Of a stretch of 7,445 bases of DNA, positions 1 to 6,465 are shown piece by piece. The DNA comes from Rhodobiaceae bacterium UBA7378 (GTDB taxonomy: Bacteria > Pseudomonadota > Alphaproteobacteria > RS24). Location: positions 6,014 to 13,458 of the forward strand of contig DKNW01000078.1 in NCBI GenBank assembly GCA_002469805.1, read 5' to 3'. The position numbers and the translations under genes were made by a program. The notes under the pieces were generated by a model. It was not told the origin of the DNA. It did no database searches and saw only the letters and a program-made list of their open reading frames with translations. Numbering within the stretch: position 1 is the first letter of the stretch; each line of letters opens with the position of its first letter.

Positions 1-24
1 CCCAGTCTTTGCAGCCCCAGTCTT
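1..24 (-). repeat. 15-bp-period direct repeat in the mrpG tail
   Basis: The 9-mer CCCAGTCTT occurs at 1-9 and again at 16-24. On the coding (minus) strand the two copies encode the KTG of a KTGAAKTG stretch at the end of the visible MrpG protein. Because the copies are an exact 15 bases apart, this may be the start of a pentapeptide-type repeat continuing to the left. Only two copies are visible. Confidence 0.5.
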
Positions 25-372
25 CGTGGTTCGCGCTTTTTTAGGTACAGGCGCCTTACTGCTTGGGTCGGGTGTCAGCTGCGGCTTAACTCCGGCAAAA
101 TGCGCAGCGCGAGCAATAGCGTGAGTTGCTGTCGGGCTTGTCAGTGCTAACAGAAGGCCAATTAACACAAGACGTATACTCACCGTCCAGTCCGGTGACG
201 CGAGCAAAAGCCCAAATAGCACCAGCCCGGCACCACCCGTATCGATAATACCGGCGCCATGCATGCGTTGATACACATCGCCAAGACGCAAGAGGCCCAG
301 CCCTCCAAAGAACAAGCCGATTGACCCGACGCAGAGCGAAACAATCGCGATGATGGATATGATGTCGCCCAT
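1..372 (-). CDS. mrpG: Na+/H+ antiporter subunit MrpG (C-terminus cut by window edge)
   Basis: Small membrane subunit of the Mrp (Mnh/Pha) multisubunit cation/proton antiporter in the inner membrane. Translating the minus strand from the ATG at 372 gives 124 open codons to the window edge with no stop, so the gene is partial. Seen: hydrophobic segments at about residues 4-26, 46-60 and 66-80. The family signature lies at residues 26-46 and includes GLLRLGDVYQRMHGAG, followed by DTGG; LTSPTATHAIARAAH lies at about 77-91. The start overlaps the mrpF stop (TGATG), which indicates translational coupling. After about residue 95 the protein leaves the family core and becomes a Pro/Ala/Lys/Thr-rich, basic tail (APVPKKARTTKTGAAKTG) still open at the edge. 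The family call is firm; the full length is unknown. Confidence 0.9.
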   Translation of the reverse strand, partial: MGDIISIIAIVSLCVGSIGLFFGGLGLLRLGDVYQRMHGAGIIDTGGAGLVLFGLLLASPDWTVSIRLVLIGLLLALTSPTATHAIARAAHFAGVKPQLTPDPSSKAPVPKKARTTKTGAAKTG

Positions 373-671
373 CACGCCTCGTCCTGGTGTTTGTCGGCGG
401 ACGCGTGGTCACCCAATGTTCCGGCGCGGAAATATTTCAGCACGGTAATCGTGCCAATAAAATTGATCAGCGCATAGAGAAGCGCAATGTCTAGAAACTC
501 GGGGCGGCCATCGAAAAAACCATAAACGCAGATCGCGAGTACCGCGAGCGTGCCGACCGAATTTACCGCCAGCACGCGGTCAAACGCTGTGGGCCCTAGG
601 GCCGCGCGCGCCAGCGCGAGCAAAAGCGACACGCCAATAGCAATCAGCACAAGTGAGAACCACAGTGTCAT
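372..671 (-). CDS. mrpF: Na+/H+ antiporter subunit MrpF
   Basis: A 99-residue inner-membrane subunit of the Mrp antiporter, close to the usual family length of about 90 to 100. Three hydrophobic segments are visible at about residues 3-22, 35-53 and 60-80. Diagnostic motifs are GPTAFDRVLAVN (26-37, with the conserved acidic D31) and DIALLYALINFIGT (61-74, with D61), which match the family consensus. The C-terminus is short and charged (DHASADKHQDEA). The ATG overlaps the end of mrpE as ATGA, and the TGA overlaps the mrpG start, so E, F and G are read as one coupled unit. Function in Na+(Li+, K+)/H+ exchange comes from family knowledge; ion specificity cannot be read from this subunit. Confidence 0.94.
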   Translation of the reverse strand: MTLWFSLVLIAIGVSLLLALARAALGPTAFDRVLAVNSVGTLAVLAICVYGFFDGRPEFLDIALLYALINFIGTITVLKYFRAGTLGDHASADKHQDEA

Positions 672-1159
672 GCGCCTGGCTCCGTTGGTTTTTCGAGCAG
701 GGAAACTTTCGCGTCCATGGTGCCGTCATTTGCGGCATCGCAAAATTCCTTGGTCAGGCCGTGGACAATAATCTCATTACGCGCCTCGTCGACCTGCACG
801 GAAACCGTACCGGGCGTCAGCGTGATGAAGTTTGCATGCGTCACAAGACCGGCGGCCGTTTTTTGACTGGCTGATACGGTAATTAGATGGGGGGTTGCGG
901 TAGACGGTGAAAGTATAACGCGGATAACGCCAAAATTAGATTTCAGAATTTCCCAGATAATCCACGGGGTCACACGCGGCAGACGAATGAAGATACCCAT
1001 TGGCAGGCCTTCTTCATCCAGTGCGCCCATGCGAGCGCCTAAGAGCGACACGCCGAACGCACTCACCGCGCCAAGCACCAGCAAAAGCACGGTGTAATGG
1101 CCCGAAAGCGCCAGCCATAGGCCAAACATTAAAAAAGTTGATACAAGTACAGACTTCAT
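668..1159 (-). CDS. mrpE: Na+/H+ antiporter subunit MrpE
   Basis: A 163-residue subunit of the Mrp antiporter. Two N-terminal membrane segments (about residues 3-19 and 23-40) are followed by a cytoplasmic domain. Family landmarks: WLALSGHYT (15-23), PWIIWEILKSN (65-75) and FITLTPGTVSV (111-121). The ATG at 1159 was chosen because MrpE proteins of the type heading E-F-G operons begin directly with this hydrophobic stretch. A TTG at 1201 would add 14 residues but lacks a usable ribosome site and would read through a hairpin. The ATG itself also lacks a Shine-Dalgarno: the 12 bases before it are all pyrimidines. The stop overlaps the mrpF start (ATGA). The upstream neighbour is a dehydrogenase rather than MrpA-D, consistent with operons in which E, F and G come first. 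Confidence 0.92.
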   Translation of the reverse strand: MKSVLVSTFLMFGLWLALSGHYTVLLLVLGAVSAFGVSLLGARMGALDEEGLPMGIFIRLPRVTPWIIWEILKSNFGVIRVILSPSTATPHLITVSASQKTAAGLVTHANFITLTPGTVSVQVDEARNEIIVHGLTKEFCDAANDGTMDAKVSLLEKPTEPGA

Positions 1160-1171
1160 GAGGGAAAGGAA

Positions 1172-1196
1172 GGGGTGGAGGTTTGGCCTCCGCCCC
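1172..1196 (-). terminator. GC-rich hairpin between dehydrogenase and mrpE
   Basis: On the minus strand the arms GGGGCGGAGG and CCTCCACCCC pair in nine of ten positions (one C/A mismatch) around the 5-base loop CCAAA. The hairpin starts about 8 bases after the dehydrogenase stop and ends 12 bases before the mrpE ATG. The following TTCCTTTCCCTC is pyrimidine-rich but not a true T-run, so it is at best a weak or partial Rho-independent terminator. It could equally be an attenuator, an mRNA stability element, or a structure controlling mrpE translation. The opposite-strand copy pairs fully if a U-G wobble is allowed. Confidence 0.5.
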
Positions 1197-1204
1197 AACA
1201 AACC

Positions 1205-2116
1205 TTATTCGTTGTTTGCGGCTTGGATCAGTTCGAAGAAGCGACGCGTCTGCTCACCACCCTGAAATAGGGCTTCGGCTTGATCATCGAGCTTCGAAAT
1301 CTGTTCCCAATTATCGGCAACGTCTTCAGCAGACGGCTGGGCACCTAGATACATACCGCGCGTCTCAATAATTTGAGCCGCCGCATAAGCACCCGCACCA
1401 GCGCAGATAATTTTGCCGGTCGGTGCTTGTTCCGAACACATGAACACAACCGCAGGTGTCACCTGTTCAGGTGTCAGCGCTTCTTCCATTTCCGGCGGCA
1501 TCAGGTTGGATGTCATCCGCGTCCAGGCAACAGGTGCCAGCGCGTTAACATGAATATTGTCTTTTTGACCTTCGAGCTTCAGCGTGTTGATGAGGCCCAC
1601 AACGCCCAGCTTCGCCGCACCATAATTTGCCTGACCGAAATTACCGTAAAGACCAGATGAAGATGACGTCACCAAAATACGGCCATAACCTTGTTCTTTC
1701 ATAATAGGCCAGACGGCTTTGGTGGGTTTCATGGTCCCAAACAGATGCACGTCAACGACGAAAGAAAAATCGCCAACCTCCATTTTCGCAAAGCTTTTAT
1801 CGCGCAAAACACCGGCATTATTTACCAGCGCATCAATTCGGCCATATGCGTCCATTGTCTGTTGAACCATATTGGCAACACCGGCATCGTCGGTAACGGA
1901 AGAACCATTGGAAATAGCCTCGCCACCAGCGGCCTTGATTTCCTCAACAACTTTATCAGCGGCTTCGGATGATCCGCCCGACCCGTCAACGGAACCGCCA
2001 AGATCGTTCACAACAACCTTTGCGCCACGGCGCGCAAATTCCAGCGCATGACTACGCCCCAAACCGCCGCCTGCGCCGGTTACAATCACAACTTTTCCGG
2101 TGTAGTCCAAAGTCAT
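1205..2116 (-). CDS. SDR dehydrogenase, (3R)-hydroxyacyl-CoA dehydrogenase-like (HSD17B4/MFE-2 N-domain type)
   Basis: A 303-residue classical short-chain dehydrogenase/reductase, probably cytoplasmic and NAD-dependent, likely oxidising (3R)-3-hydroxyacyl-CoA to 3-oxoacyl-CoA. Seen: cofactor motif TGAGGGLG (13-20); D38 at the end of beta-2 (VVVNDLGG), where an acid favours NAD over NADP; NNAG (99-102); and the catalytic set S152, Y165 and K169 in SSSSGLYGNFGQANYGAAKLG. The run YGNFGQANY, the DVHLFG segment and the roughly 50-residue C-terminal extension after the core are characteristic of the dehydrogenase domain of peroxisomal multifunctional enzyme type 2 and its bacterial single-domain homologues, unlike FabG (about 245 residues). 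The hydratase and SCP2 domains of MFE-2 are absent. The start is supported by GGAG at 2124-2127, seven bases before ATG. It lies 58 bases after cfa, so co-transcription is likely. The exact substrate is inferred. Confidence 0.85.
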   Translation of the reverse strand: MTLDYTGKVVIVTGAGGGLGRSHALEFARRGAKVVVNDLGGSVDGSGGSSEAADKVVEEIKAAGGEAISNGSSVTDDAGVANMVQQTMDAYGRIDALVNNAGVLRDKSFAKMEVGDFSFVVDVHLFGTMKPTKAVWPIMKEQGYGRILVTSSSSGLYGNFGQANYGAAKLGVVGLINTLKLEGQKDNIHVNALAPVAWTRMTSNLMPPEMEEALTPEQVTPAVVFMCSEQAPTGKIICAGAGAYAAAQIIETRGMYLGAQPSAEDVADNWEQISKLDDQAEALFQGGEQTRRFFELIQAANNE

Positions 2117-2123
2117 CTATTCT

Positions 2124-2129
2124 CTCCTC
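2124..2129 (-). promoter_or_regulatory. Ribosome binding site of the SDR gene
   Basis: The minus strand reads GAGGAG, ending seven bases before the ATG at 2116. This is the strongest Shine-Dalgarno on the minus strand here, and it fixes the start just ahead of the cofactor-binding strand. Confidence 0.75.
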
Positions 2130-2174
2130 TTTGAAACAGGTATGGGCAAGTTGTGCATGAAGGGAGGCGCTGGG

Positions 2175-3323
2175 TCAAGATGGTTGAAGCCGAACCGATC
2201 GATAGATGCGCTGGCGGTCTATAGGTGTCATGACCAGTTGCCAAAGTGCGCCATTGCCTGCGCGAAAATACGCCATAGACGCGGCAAGGTAAAACTGCAT
2301 CATCCGGCCAAAACGCTGACCATATTTCTCAGCCAGAAACGGCCATGCGCCGTTAAAGTTTTTACGCCATGCCTGTAAGGTGAGGTCGTAATCATGACCG
2401 AAATTGTGCCAATCCTCGATTCTGAGATGATTGCCCAGATGTTTTACAAGTTCGGTCGTGGTTGGTATGTGCCCGTTCGGAAAAATATATTTATTGATCC
2501 AGCGATTGGTACTGGTTTCCGGTGGCAGTTTGCCGATCGTGTGCAGGAGAAACAGCCCTTCGGGTTTTAAAAGCTGTTTCACGACGTCGAAATAGGCGGT
2601 GTAGTTTTTCGGGCCGACATGCTCAAACATCCCTACAGACACAATTTTATCAAATGCTCTTTCATATGTGTCGACCAGCGAGCGATAGTCTGTTAGCTGA
2701 ATATCGACGGGCAGGTTCGCGCATTTTTGTTCGGCGATAGCCTTTTGTTCGCGCGAAATGGTGATGCCGGTGACCTCAACGCCATAATTCTCGGCGGCAA
2801 AGGCGGCGAGTCCTCCCCAGCCGCATCCAATATCAAGCAAGTGTTCGCCGCTGGTTAATTCCAGCTTCTGACAAATCATGTGTAATTTGTCCTCCTGCGC
2901 TTTCGCCAACGAATTGGCGTATTCCCAGTATCCGCAGGAATAAATCATGCGCGGGTCAAGCATGGCGGCAAATACATCATTGCCAATATCATAGTGTTGT
3001 TCTCCAACCTGATAGGCGCGCCTAACAGATTGCATGTTGGTGAATGTTGATTGCAGGATGAATAGCAAATTGGCAAAGTTCAGATGTCGCAAAATTCGGA
3101 TATCTGCTTCGACACTGAGCAGGCGCGACAGCATGTCGTCCATCGCCTCGCAATCCCACCATTCATCCATATAGGTTTCGCCAAAACCCAATGAGCCGTC
3201 GCCAATCACCCGCGCAAAAGTCCGTTCATTATTGATGTGGATATCCCAAGGGCGGTCACCGCCAATTTTAACATCTGCTTCCGCGCAAAGATCTGCGACT
3301 AGCGGAGGAATTTTGACACCCAT
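2175..3323 (-). CDS. cfa: Cyclopropane-fatty-acyl-phospholipid synthase
   Basis: SAM-dependent methyltransferase that adds a methylene group across cis double bonds of acyl chains in membrane phospholipids, acting peripherally at the inner membrane. Its 382 residues equal the length of E. coli Cfa as I recall it. Seen: N-terminal lipid-interacting domain (about 1-100, with GSLGFGETYMDEWWDC at 43-58), then YDIGNDVFAAMLDPRMIYSCGYW (111-133, interrupted here by no gap), SAM motif LLDIGCGWGGLA (162-173), SVGMFEHVGPKNY (229-241), HTIG (261-264), INKYIFPNG (276-284) and EDWHNFGHDYD (303-313). By alignment with E. coli Cfa the active-site and bicarbonate ligands are present as C130, E234, H261 and Y312, so the enzyme should be active. 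It sits 75 bases after the oxidoreductase and 58 before the dehydrogenase on the same strand. AGAGAGA lies about six bases before the ATG as a modest ribosome site. Confidence 0.95.
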   Translation of the reverse strand: MGVKIPPLVADLCAEADVKIGGDRPWDIHINNERTFARVIGDGSLGFGETYMDEWWDCEAMDDMLSRLLSVEADIRILRHLNFANLLFILQSTFTNMQSVRRAYQVGEQHYDIGNDVFAAMLDPRMIYSCGYWEYANSLAKAQEDKLHMICQKLELTSGEHLLDIGCGWGGLAAFAAENYGVEVTGITISREQKAIAEQKCANLPVDIQLTDYRSLVDTYERAFDKIVSVGMFEHVGPKNYTAYFDVVKQLLKPEGLFLLHTIGKLPPETSTNRWINKYIFPNGHIPTTTELVKHLGNHLRIEDWHNFGHDYDLTLQAWRKNFNGAWPFLAEKYGQRFGRMMQFYLAASMAYFRAGNGALWQLVMTPIDRQRIYRSVRLQPS

Positions 3324-3398
3324 GCCAATTCTCTCTTCTTCTTATTGTTATTAATCAGAAGCTTAACACAGCCGGGTGCCTGAGACAAAACTGAGATT

Positions 3399-4457
3399 TT
3401 ATTCGGCGGCGTTGGCCTGCCGGTTGAGACCCGCCGCCGCGCTCATCAGCGTGTAGGAATGTTTGCGCGCCGCCACATCGGGTGTCAGCGTGAGCAGGAA
3501 AAATTCATCAACCGCATGGCTCTGCCGAAAACCATCCAGCTGGTTCAACACTTCGTTGGCCGTACCGGTCAGGCTGCGTTGCGTGATCATATCAATTAGC
3601 GTCAAGTCTTCCGCTGTCGGCTGATAGGCTTGTGCCTCTGCCATTGATAGCAGCCGACCGGCTTTATTTTGCATCATTTGTGCCGCCCAAATATTGCGCG
3701 GGCGCGCGAAATGCTGGGCTTCTTCATGGCTATCGGCCGCTAAAGCGGATACTGCCATCATAAGATGCGGCTCAGCCAGAAACCGCGAAGGCCGGAAATG
3801 CTGGCGATAGGCGCGCGCGGCTGTGTCCAGATTGTCGGGATTGATGAAATGTGCATAAACATATGGTAGGCCGAAATGGGCCGCATGAATGGCGCCATCG
3901 CCGCCTGAGCCTAGCATCATGACCGGCACCAGATTGTCGCCCATGGGCTGGGCGTGAATGCCTTGATATGGGTGCGCTTCGGGAAACCCGCCGGCCTCGC
4001 CCGCGCATCCTGTGGCGTCTTCTAAAAATTGCAGCAGCATTTCTACTTGCTGGGGAAATACTTCCGGTGGCCATGCTTTCGGCCCGGCTTGCAGCGCAGC
4101 GGCGGTGCGCGCATCGCCACCCGGCGCGCGACCAATGCCCAGATCGATCCGGCCCGGTGCCAGTGTGTCAAGCATGCGGAAAACTTCTGCTACTTTCATG
4201 GGGCTGTAATGCGGCAACATAATGCCACCTGAACCAACCCGTAAATGCCGTGTGACAGCAGAAATATAACCGATTAATATTTCTGGTGATGCGCCAGCAA
4301 ACGCCGACGTATTGTGATGCTCGGCCAGCCAAAACCTGTGATAGCCGAGCGTATCGGTATGCTTTGCCAGCGCAATTGTTTCCTCAATCGCCATGGCTGG
4401 CGTGGTTGCGCCATTTATCGGTGATTGGTCCAGAATATTTAACGTGAAATCCGACAT
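3399..4457 (-). CDS. Luciferase-like flavin-dependent oxidoreductase (YhbW/MsnO8 group)
   Basis: A 352-residue cytoplasmic member of the luciferase-like monooxygenase (TIM-barrel) superfamily, expected to use reduced FMN (or F420 in relatives) and oxygen on an unknown substrate. Seen: LDQSPI near the N-terminus, WLAEHHN (43-49), GSGGIMLPHYSP (75-86), PGRIDLGIGRAPGGD (101-115), LGSGGDGA (182-189, phosphate-binding region) and SLTGTANEV (295-303). This combination is typical of luciferase family oxidoreductase group 1, which includes E. coli YhbW and MsnO8. It is a complete gene of normal length. There is no Shine-Dalgarno before the ATG, but a promoter-like element ends six bases upstream, so the mRNA may be leaderless. 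It heads the minus-strand run and is divergent from the acyl-CoA ligase. The physiological substrate cannot be assigned from sequence. Confidence 0.88.
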   Translation of the reverse strand: MSDFTLNILDQSPINGATTPAMAIEETIALAKHTDTLGYHRFWLAEHHNTSAFAGASPEILIGYISAVTRHLRVGSGGIMLPHYSPMKVAEVFRMLDTLAPGRIDLGIGRAPGGDARTAAALQAGPKAWPPEVFPQQVEMLLQFLEDATGCAGEAGGFPEAHPYQGIHAQPMGDNLVPVMMLGSGGDGAIHAAHFGLPYVYAHFINPDNLDTAARAYRQHFRPSRFLAEPHLMMAVSALAADSHEEAQHFARPRNIWAAQMMQNKAGRLLSMAEAQAYQPTAEDLTLIDMITQRSLTGTANEVLNQLDGFRQSHAVDEFFLLTLTPDVAARKHSYTLMSAAAGLNRQANAAE

Positions 4458-4463
4458 GTGCCG

Positions 4464-4493
4464 AGCATAGCCATAATCGCGCTAGCCTGCCAA
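4464..4493 (-). promoter_or_regulatory. Candidate promoter of the oxidoreductase gene (leaderless)
   Basis: On the minus strand TTGGCA (4493-4488, one mismatch to TTGACA) and TATGCT (4469-4464, two mismatches to TATAAT) are separated by 18 bases. Only CGGCAC lies between the -10-like box and the ATG at 4457, which would place transcription start at or next to the A of the start codon. That agrees with the missing Shine-Dalgarno. It is a prediction by eye. Confidence 0.42.
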
Positions 4494-4502
4494 GTCGCTT
4501 GG
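4490..4502. promoter_or_regulatory. Perfect palindrome overlapping the -35 box, possible operator
   Basis: CCAAG and CTTGG form a perfect inverted repeat with a 3-base centre (TCG). It overlaps the candidate -35 of the minus-strand oxidoreductase promoter and sits in the region shared by two divergent genes. The size is small for a regulator site, and such a palindrome can occur by chance. Confidence 0.25.
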
Positions 4503-4523
4503 TAATAGGAGGTAAATTAGCAC

Positions 4524-4551
4524 TTGCCGCCGAAGCGGGACTGGCTAATAT
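4524..4551 (+). promoter_or_regulatory. Candidate promoter of the acyl-CoA ligase gene
   Basis: TTGCCG (4524-4529) and TAATAT (4546-4551), separated by 16 bases, each match the sigma-70 type consensus in four of six positions. Start of transcription would fall near 4558, giving an untranslated leader of about 40 bases. This is the best pair I see in the gap, but the match is weak. Confidence 0.3.
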
Positions 4552-4583
4552 CAGCGCGTCGATTGGGAGGTCGGCAGCTTGAT

Positions 4584-4592
4584 AAAGGGAGA
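4584..4592 (+). promoter_or_regulatory. Ribosome binding site deciding the TTG start of the ligase
   Basis: AAAGGGAGA with core GGGAG at 4587-4591 lies six bases before the TTG at 4598. An in-frame TAA at 4583-4585 rules out any start further upstream, and the next in-frame ATG (residue 30) would remove conserved N-terminal sequence. Confidence 0.75.
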
Positions 4593-4597
4593 CTATT

Positions 4598-6295
4598 TTG
4601 TATCAGCAACTCAAAGATGTACGCCAGGAACTCACAGGCCCTGGAGGTTTGTTTCAGGTGGATGAAGTAGAAGTGCGCGGCCAGATGTTGAAAACATTTG
4701 CGCTGGCGCCACCATCATTGCGTGACGTCTGGCTGATGACCGCAGGTTTCGCCGAGCGCGACTATCTGCTTTACGAAGATGAGCGCTGGACTTATGCCGA
4801 TGCCATGGCCGAAACCGCCAGCATCGCCAATTGGGTGATGGCGCAAGGCATCCAGCGCGGTGACCGCGTTGCTGTGTCGATGCGAAATTATCCTGAATGG
4901 ATGCTGTGTTATTGGGCGCTGACCTCAATCGGCGTCGGCGTGGTGGGCATGAATGCCTGGTGGGTGACCGATGAAATGGCCTATGGCCTTGAAGATTCTG
5001 CGCCGAAAATTTTGATCTGCGATCAAGACCGTTTGAAAACATTTATGCCGGTGCGCGATCAGTTCCCTGACATGAAAATTGTCGGCGTACGCCTAGCTGA
5101 ACCGGTTGAGGGGGTTGTAGATTATGCCGAGCTACGCGCGCAAGGTGGCGATATGCCGGACGTGGTTGTCGACCCGGATGACGATGCGTGCATTTTCTAC
5201 ACCTCTGGCACAACAGGACGCCCGAAAGGGGCACAGCTTACCCATCGCGGTTGCGTGCTTAATATTATGAACGTTGTTTTTATGAACCTTGCAGCATCGA
5301 CCGCGCTTGCGAAGGCCAATGGCACGGAGCCGATTGACCCCGCCAATGCGCCTGTCACGGTGACGCTGGTGACGACACCATTGTTTCATGTAACCGCCAA
5401 TAATTGCGTCGTGCAGCCAGCAACGCTGACCGGTGGCAAAATCATCCATATGTATAAATGGGATGCGGGTGAAGCGCTAAAGCTGATCGAGCGCGAGAAA
5501 ATCACCGGCATTAGCGGTGTGCCAGTTATGTCGCGCGAAATTATCGCGCATCCTGATTTTGATAAATACGACACATCATCGTTGACAGCTCTGGGCGGCG
5601 GCGGGGCGCAATTGCAGCCCGACCTCGTAGGCAAAATCGACAAGGCGCTAAAAAACGGCAAGCCGGCAACCGGCTATGGCATGACAGAAACCTGCGGCAT
5701 TATTTCCGCCGTTGCCAATGATTATTTCATCGATCGACCCGAAAGCGTTGGCCCTCCAGTGCCGACACTTGAAGCAAAGTGCATCGACGCGGATGGCAAT
5801 GATCTGCCGGATGGCGAACTTGGTGAATTATGTGTGAAGGGCGGAAATGTCATTAAAGGATATTTGAACCGCACTGAAGCCACGGAGGAATCTATCCAAG
5901 ATGGCTGGTTGCGGACAGGCGATATTGCCCGCATCGATGAGGAAGGTTTCATCTATATCGTTGACCGCGCAAAAGACATGGTGCTTCGCGGTGGCGAAAA
6001 CATTTATTGTGCCGAAGTCGAAAGCGCGATTTTCAAACACGAAGCTGTAGCGGAATGCACTGTATTTGGTGTTGAAGATGACCGGCTAGGCGAAGAAGTG
6101 GGCGTGGCTATTGTGGTCGCCGAGGACGCATCGCTTACCGCCGACGAGGTGCGCGCGCATTGTGCGAATTTGTTAGCCAAGTTCAAAATTCCGCGTTACA
6201 TCTGGTTGCGTACGGAATTATTACCGCGTAATGCGAGTGGCAAATTTTTAAAGCGTGAATTGCGCGATACGCTCGACATATCCGACGCCGCCTAG
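4598..6295 (+). CDS. AMP-forming acyl-CoA ligase (class I adenylate-forming, FadD-like)
   Basis: A 565-residue cytoplasmic or membrane-peripheral enzyme that activates a carboxylic acid, probably a fatty acid, to its CoA thioester through an acyl-AMP intermediate. All core motifs of the ANL superfamily are present: P-loop YTSGTTGRPKGAQLTH (201-216), GGGGAQLQPDL (333-343), GYGMTETCG (359-367), GWLRTGD (436-442), FIYIVDRAKDMVLRGGENIY (451-470) with the hinge just before it, and NASGK with catalytic lysine K549. The C-terminal domain is complete. The start is TTG, supported by GGGAG six bases upstream and an in-frame stop at 4583. It is divergent from the oxidoreductase; the gene beyond it belongs to a different category, so the ligase may be monocistronic. 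With the nearby hydroxyacyl-CoA dehydrogenase it could feed beta-oxidation (inference). Chain length or aromatic preference is not readable here. Confidence 0.92.
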   Translation: MYQQLKDVRQELTGPGGLFQVDEVEVRGQMLKTFALAPPSLRDVWLMTAGFAERDYLLYEDERWTYADAMAETASIANWVMAQGIQRGDRVAVSMRNYPEWMLCYWALTSIGVGVVGMNAWWVTDEMAYGLEDSAPKILICDQDRLKTFMPVRDQFPDMKIVGVRLAEPVEGVVDYAELRAQGGDMPDVVVDPDDDACIFYTSGTTGRPKGAQLTHRGCVLNIMNVVFMNLAASTALAKANGTEPIDPANAPVTVTLVTTPLFHVTANNCVVQPATLTGGKIIHMYKWDAGEALKLIEREKITGISGVPVMSREIIAHPDFDKYDTSSLTALGGGGAQLQPDLVGKIDKALKNGKPATGYGMTETCGIISAVANDYFIDRPESVGPPVPTLEAKCIDADGNDLPDGELGELCVKGGNVIKGYLNRTEATEESIQDGWLRTGDIARIDEEGFIYIVDRAKDMVLRGGENIYCAEVESAIFKHEAVAECTVFGVEDDRLGEEVGVAIVVAEDASLTADEVRAHCANLLAKFKIPRYIWLRTELLPRNASGKFLKRELRDTLDISDAA

Positions 6296-6390
6296 CTAAC
6301 CCAAATTTAATGGTGCCTGATATACGAGGGGCAACTACAACGACAAAATAACGCGACCCAAAATAAAAATAATAAAAATGGAGAATAATC
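6296..6390 (+). promoter_or_regulatory. A-rich leader and possible promoter of the exported protein gene
   Basis: This 95-base gap holds an extended -10-like element TGATATACG (6318-6326) without a convincing -35. An A-rich tract (about 6352-6378) follows directly before the ribosome site GGAG at 6380-6383, seven bases ahead of GTG at 6391. A-rich leaders often favour initiation. I see no hairpin with a T-run, so termination of the ligase transcript here is not evident. Confidence 0.4.
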
Positions 6391-6465
6391 GTGTCGTTCA
6401 CCTCCCGCCTGCTTCGCATGGCGTCTCTGTTGCTGGCTGTTTTTGCCGGGCAATCGAGCTATGCC
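6391..6465 (+). other. Signal peptide of the exported protein
   Basis: Residues 1-25 show the n-region (SFTSRLLR), h-region (ASLLLAVFAG) and a c-region ending SYA before FN, matching the small-x-small rule only loosely (S-Y-A). An alternative initiation at the ATG of residue 10 would lose the basic residues, so GTG is preferred. Confidence 0.75.

Noticed and set aside
1199..1201. TTG as start of mrpE, adding 14 residues
   Set aside because: AAGG is only one base away, too close for initiation. The extra residues are encoded by the hairpin, and the family begins at the hydrophobic segment after the ATG at 1159.
3380..3396. Direct repeat CTGAGA ... CTGAGA between the oxidoreductase and cfa
   Set aside because: Two 6-base copies with an 11-base period are easily expected by chance, and no promoter boxes or known regulator site are aligned with them.
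4632..5042. Minus-strand open frame of 136 codons inside the acyl-CoA ligase
   Set aside because: It lies fully inside a gene with all family motifs in frame; the Arg/Ser/His-rich product is typical of an antisense shadow.
6311..6335. TGCC/GGCA pairing after the ligase stop as a terminator
   Set aside because: The stem is only four base pairs with a long loop and is not followed by a T-run.
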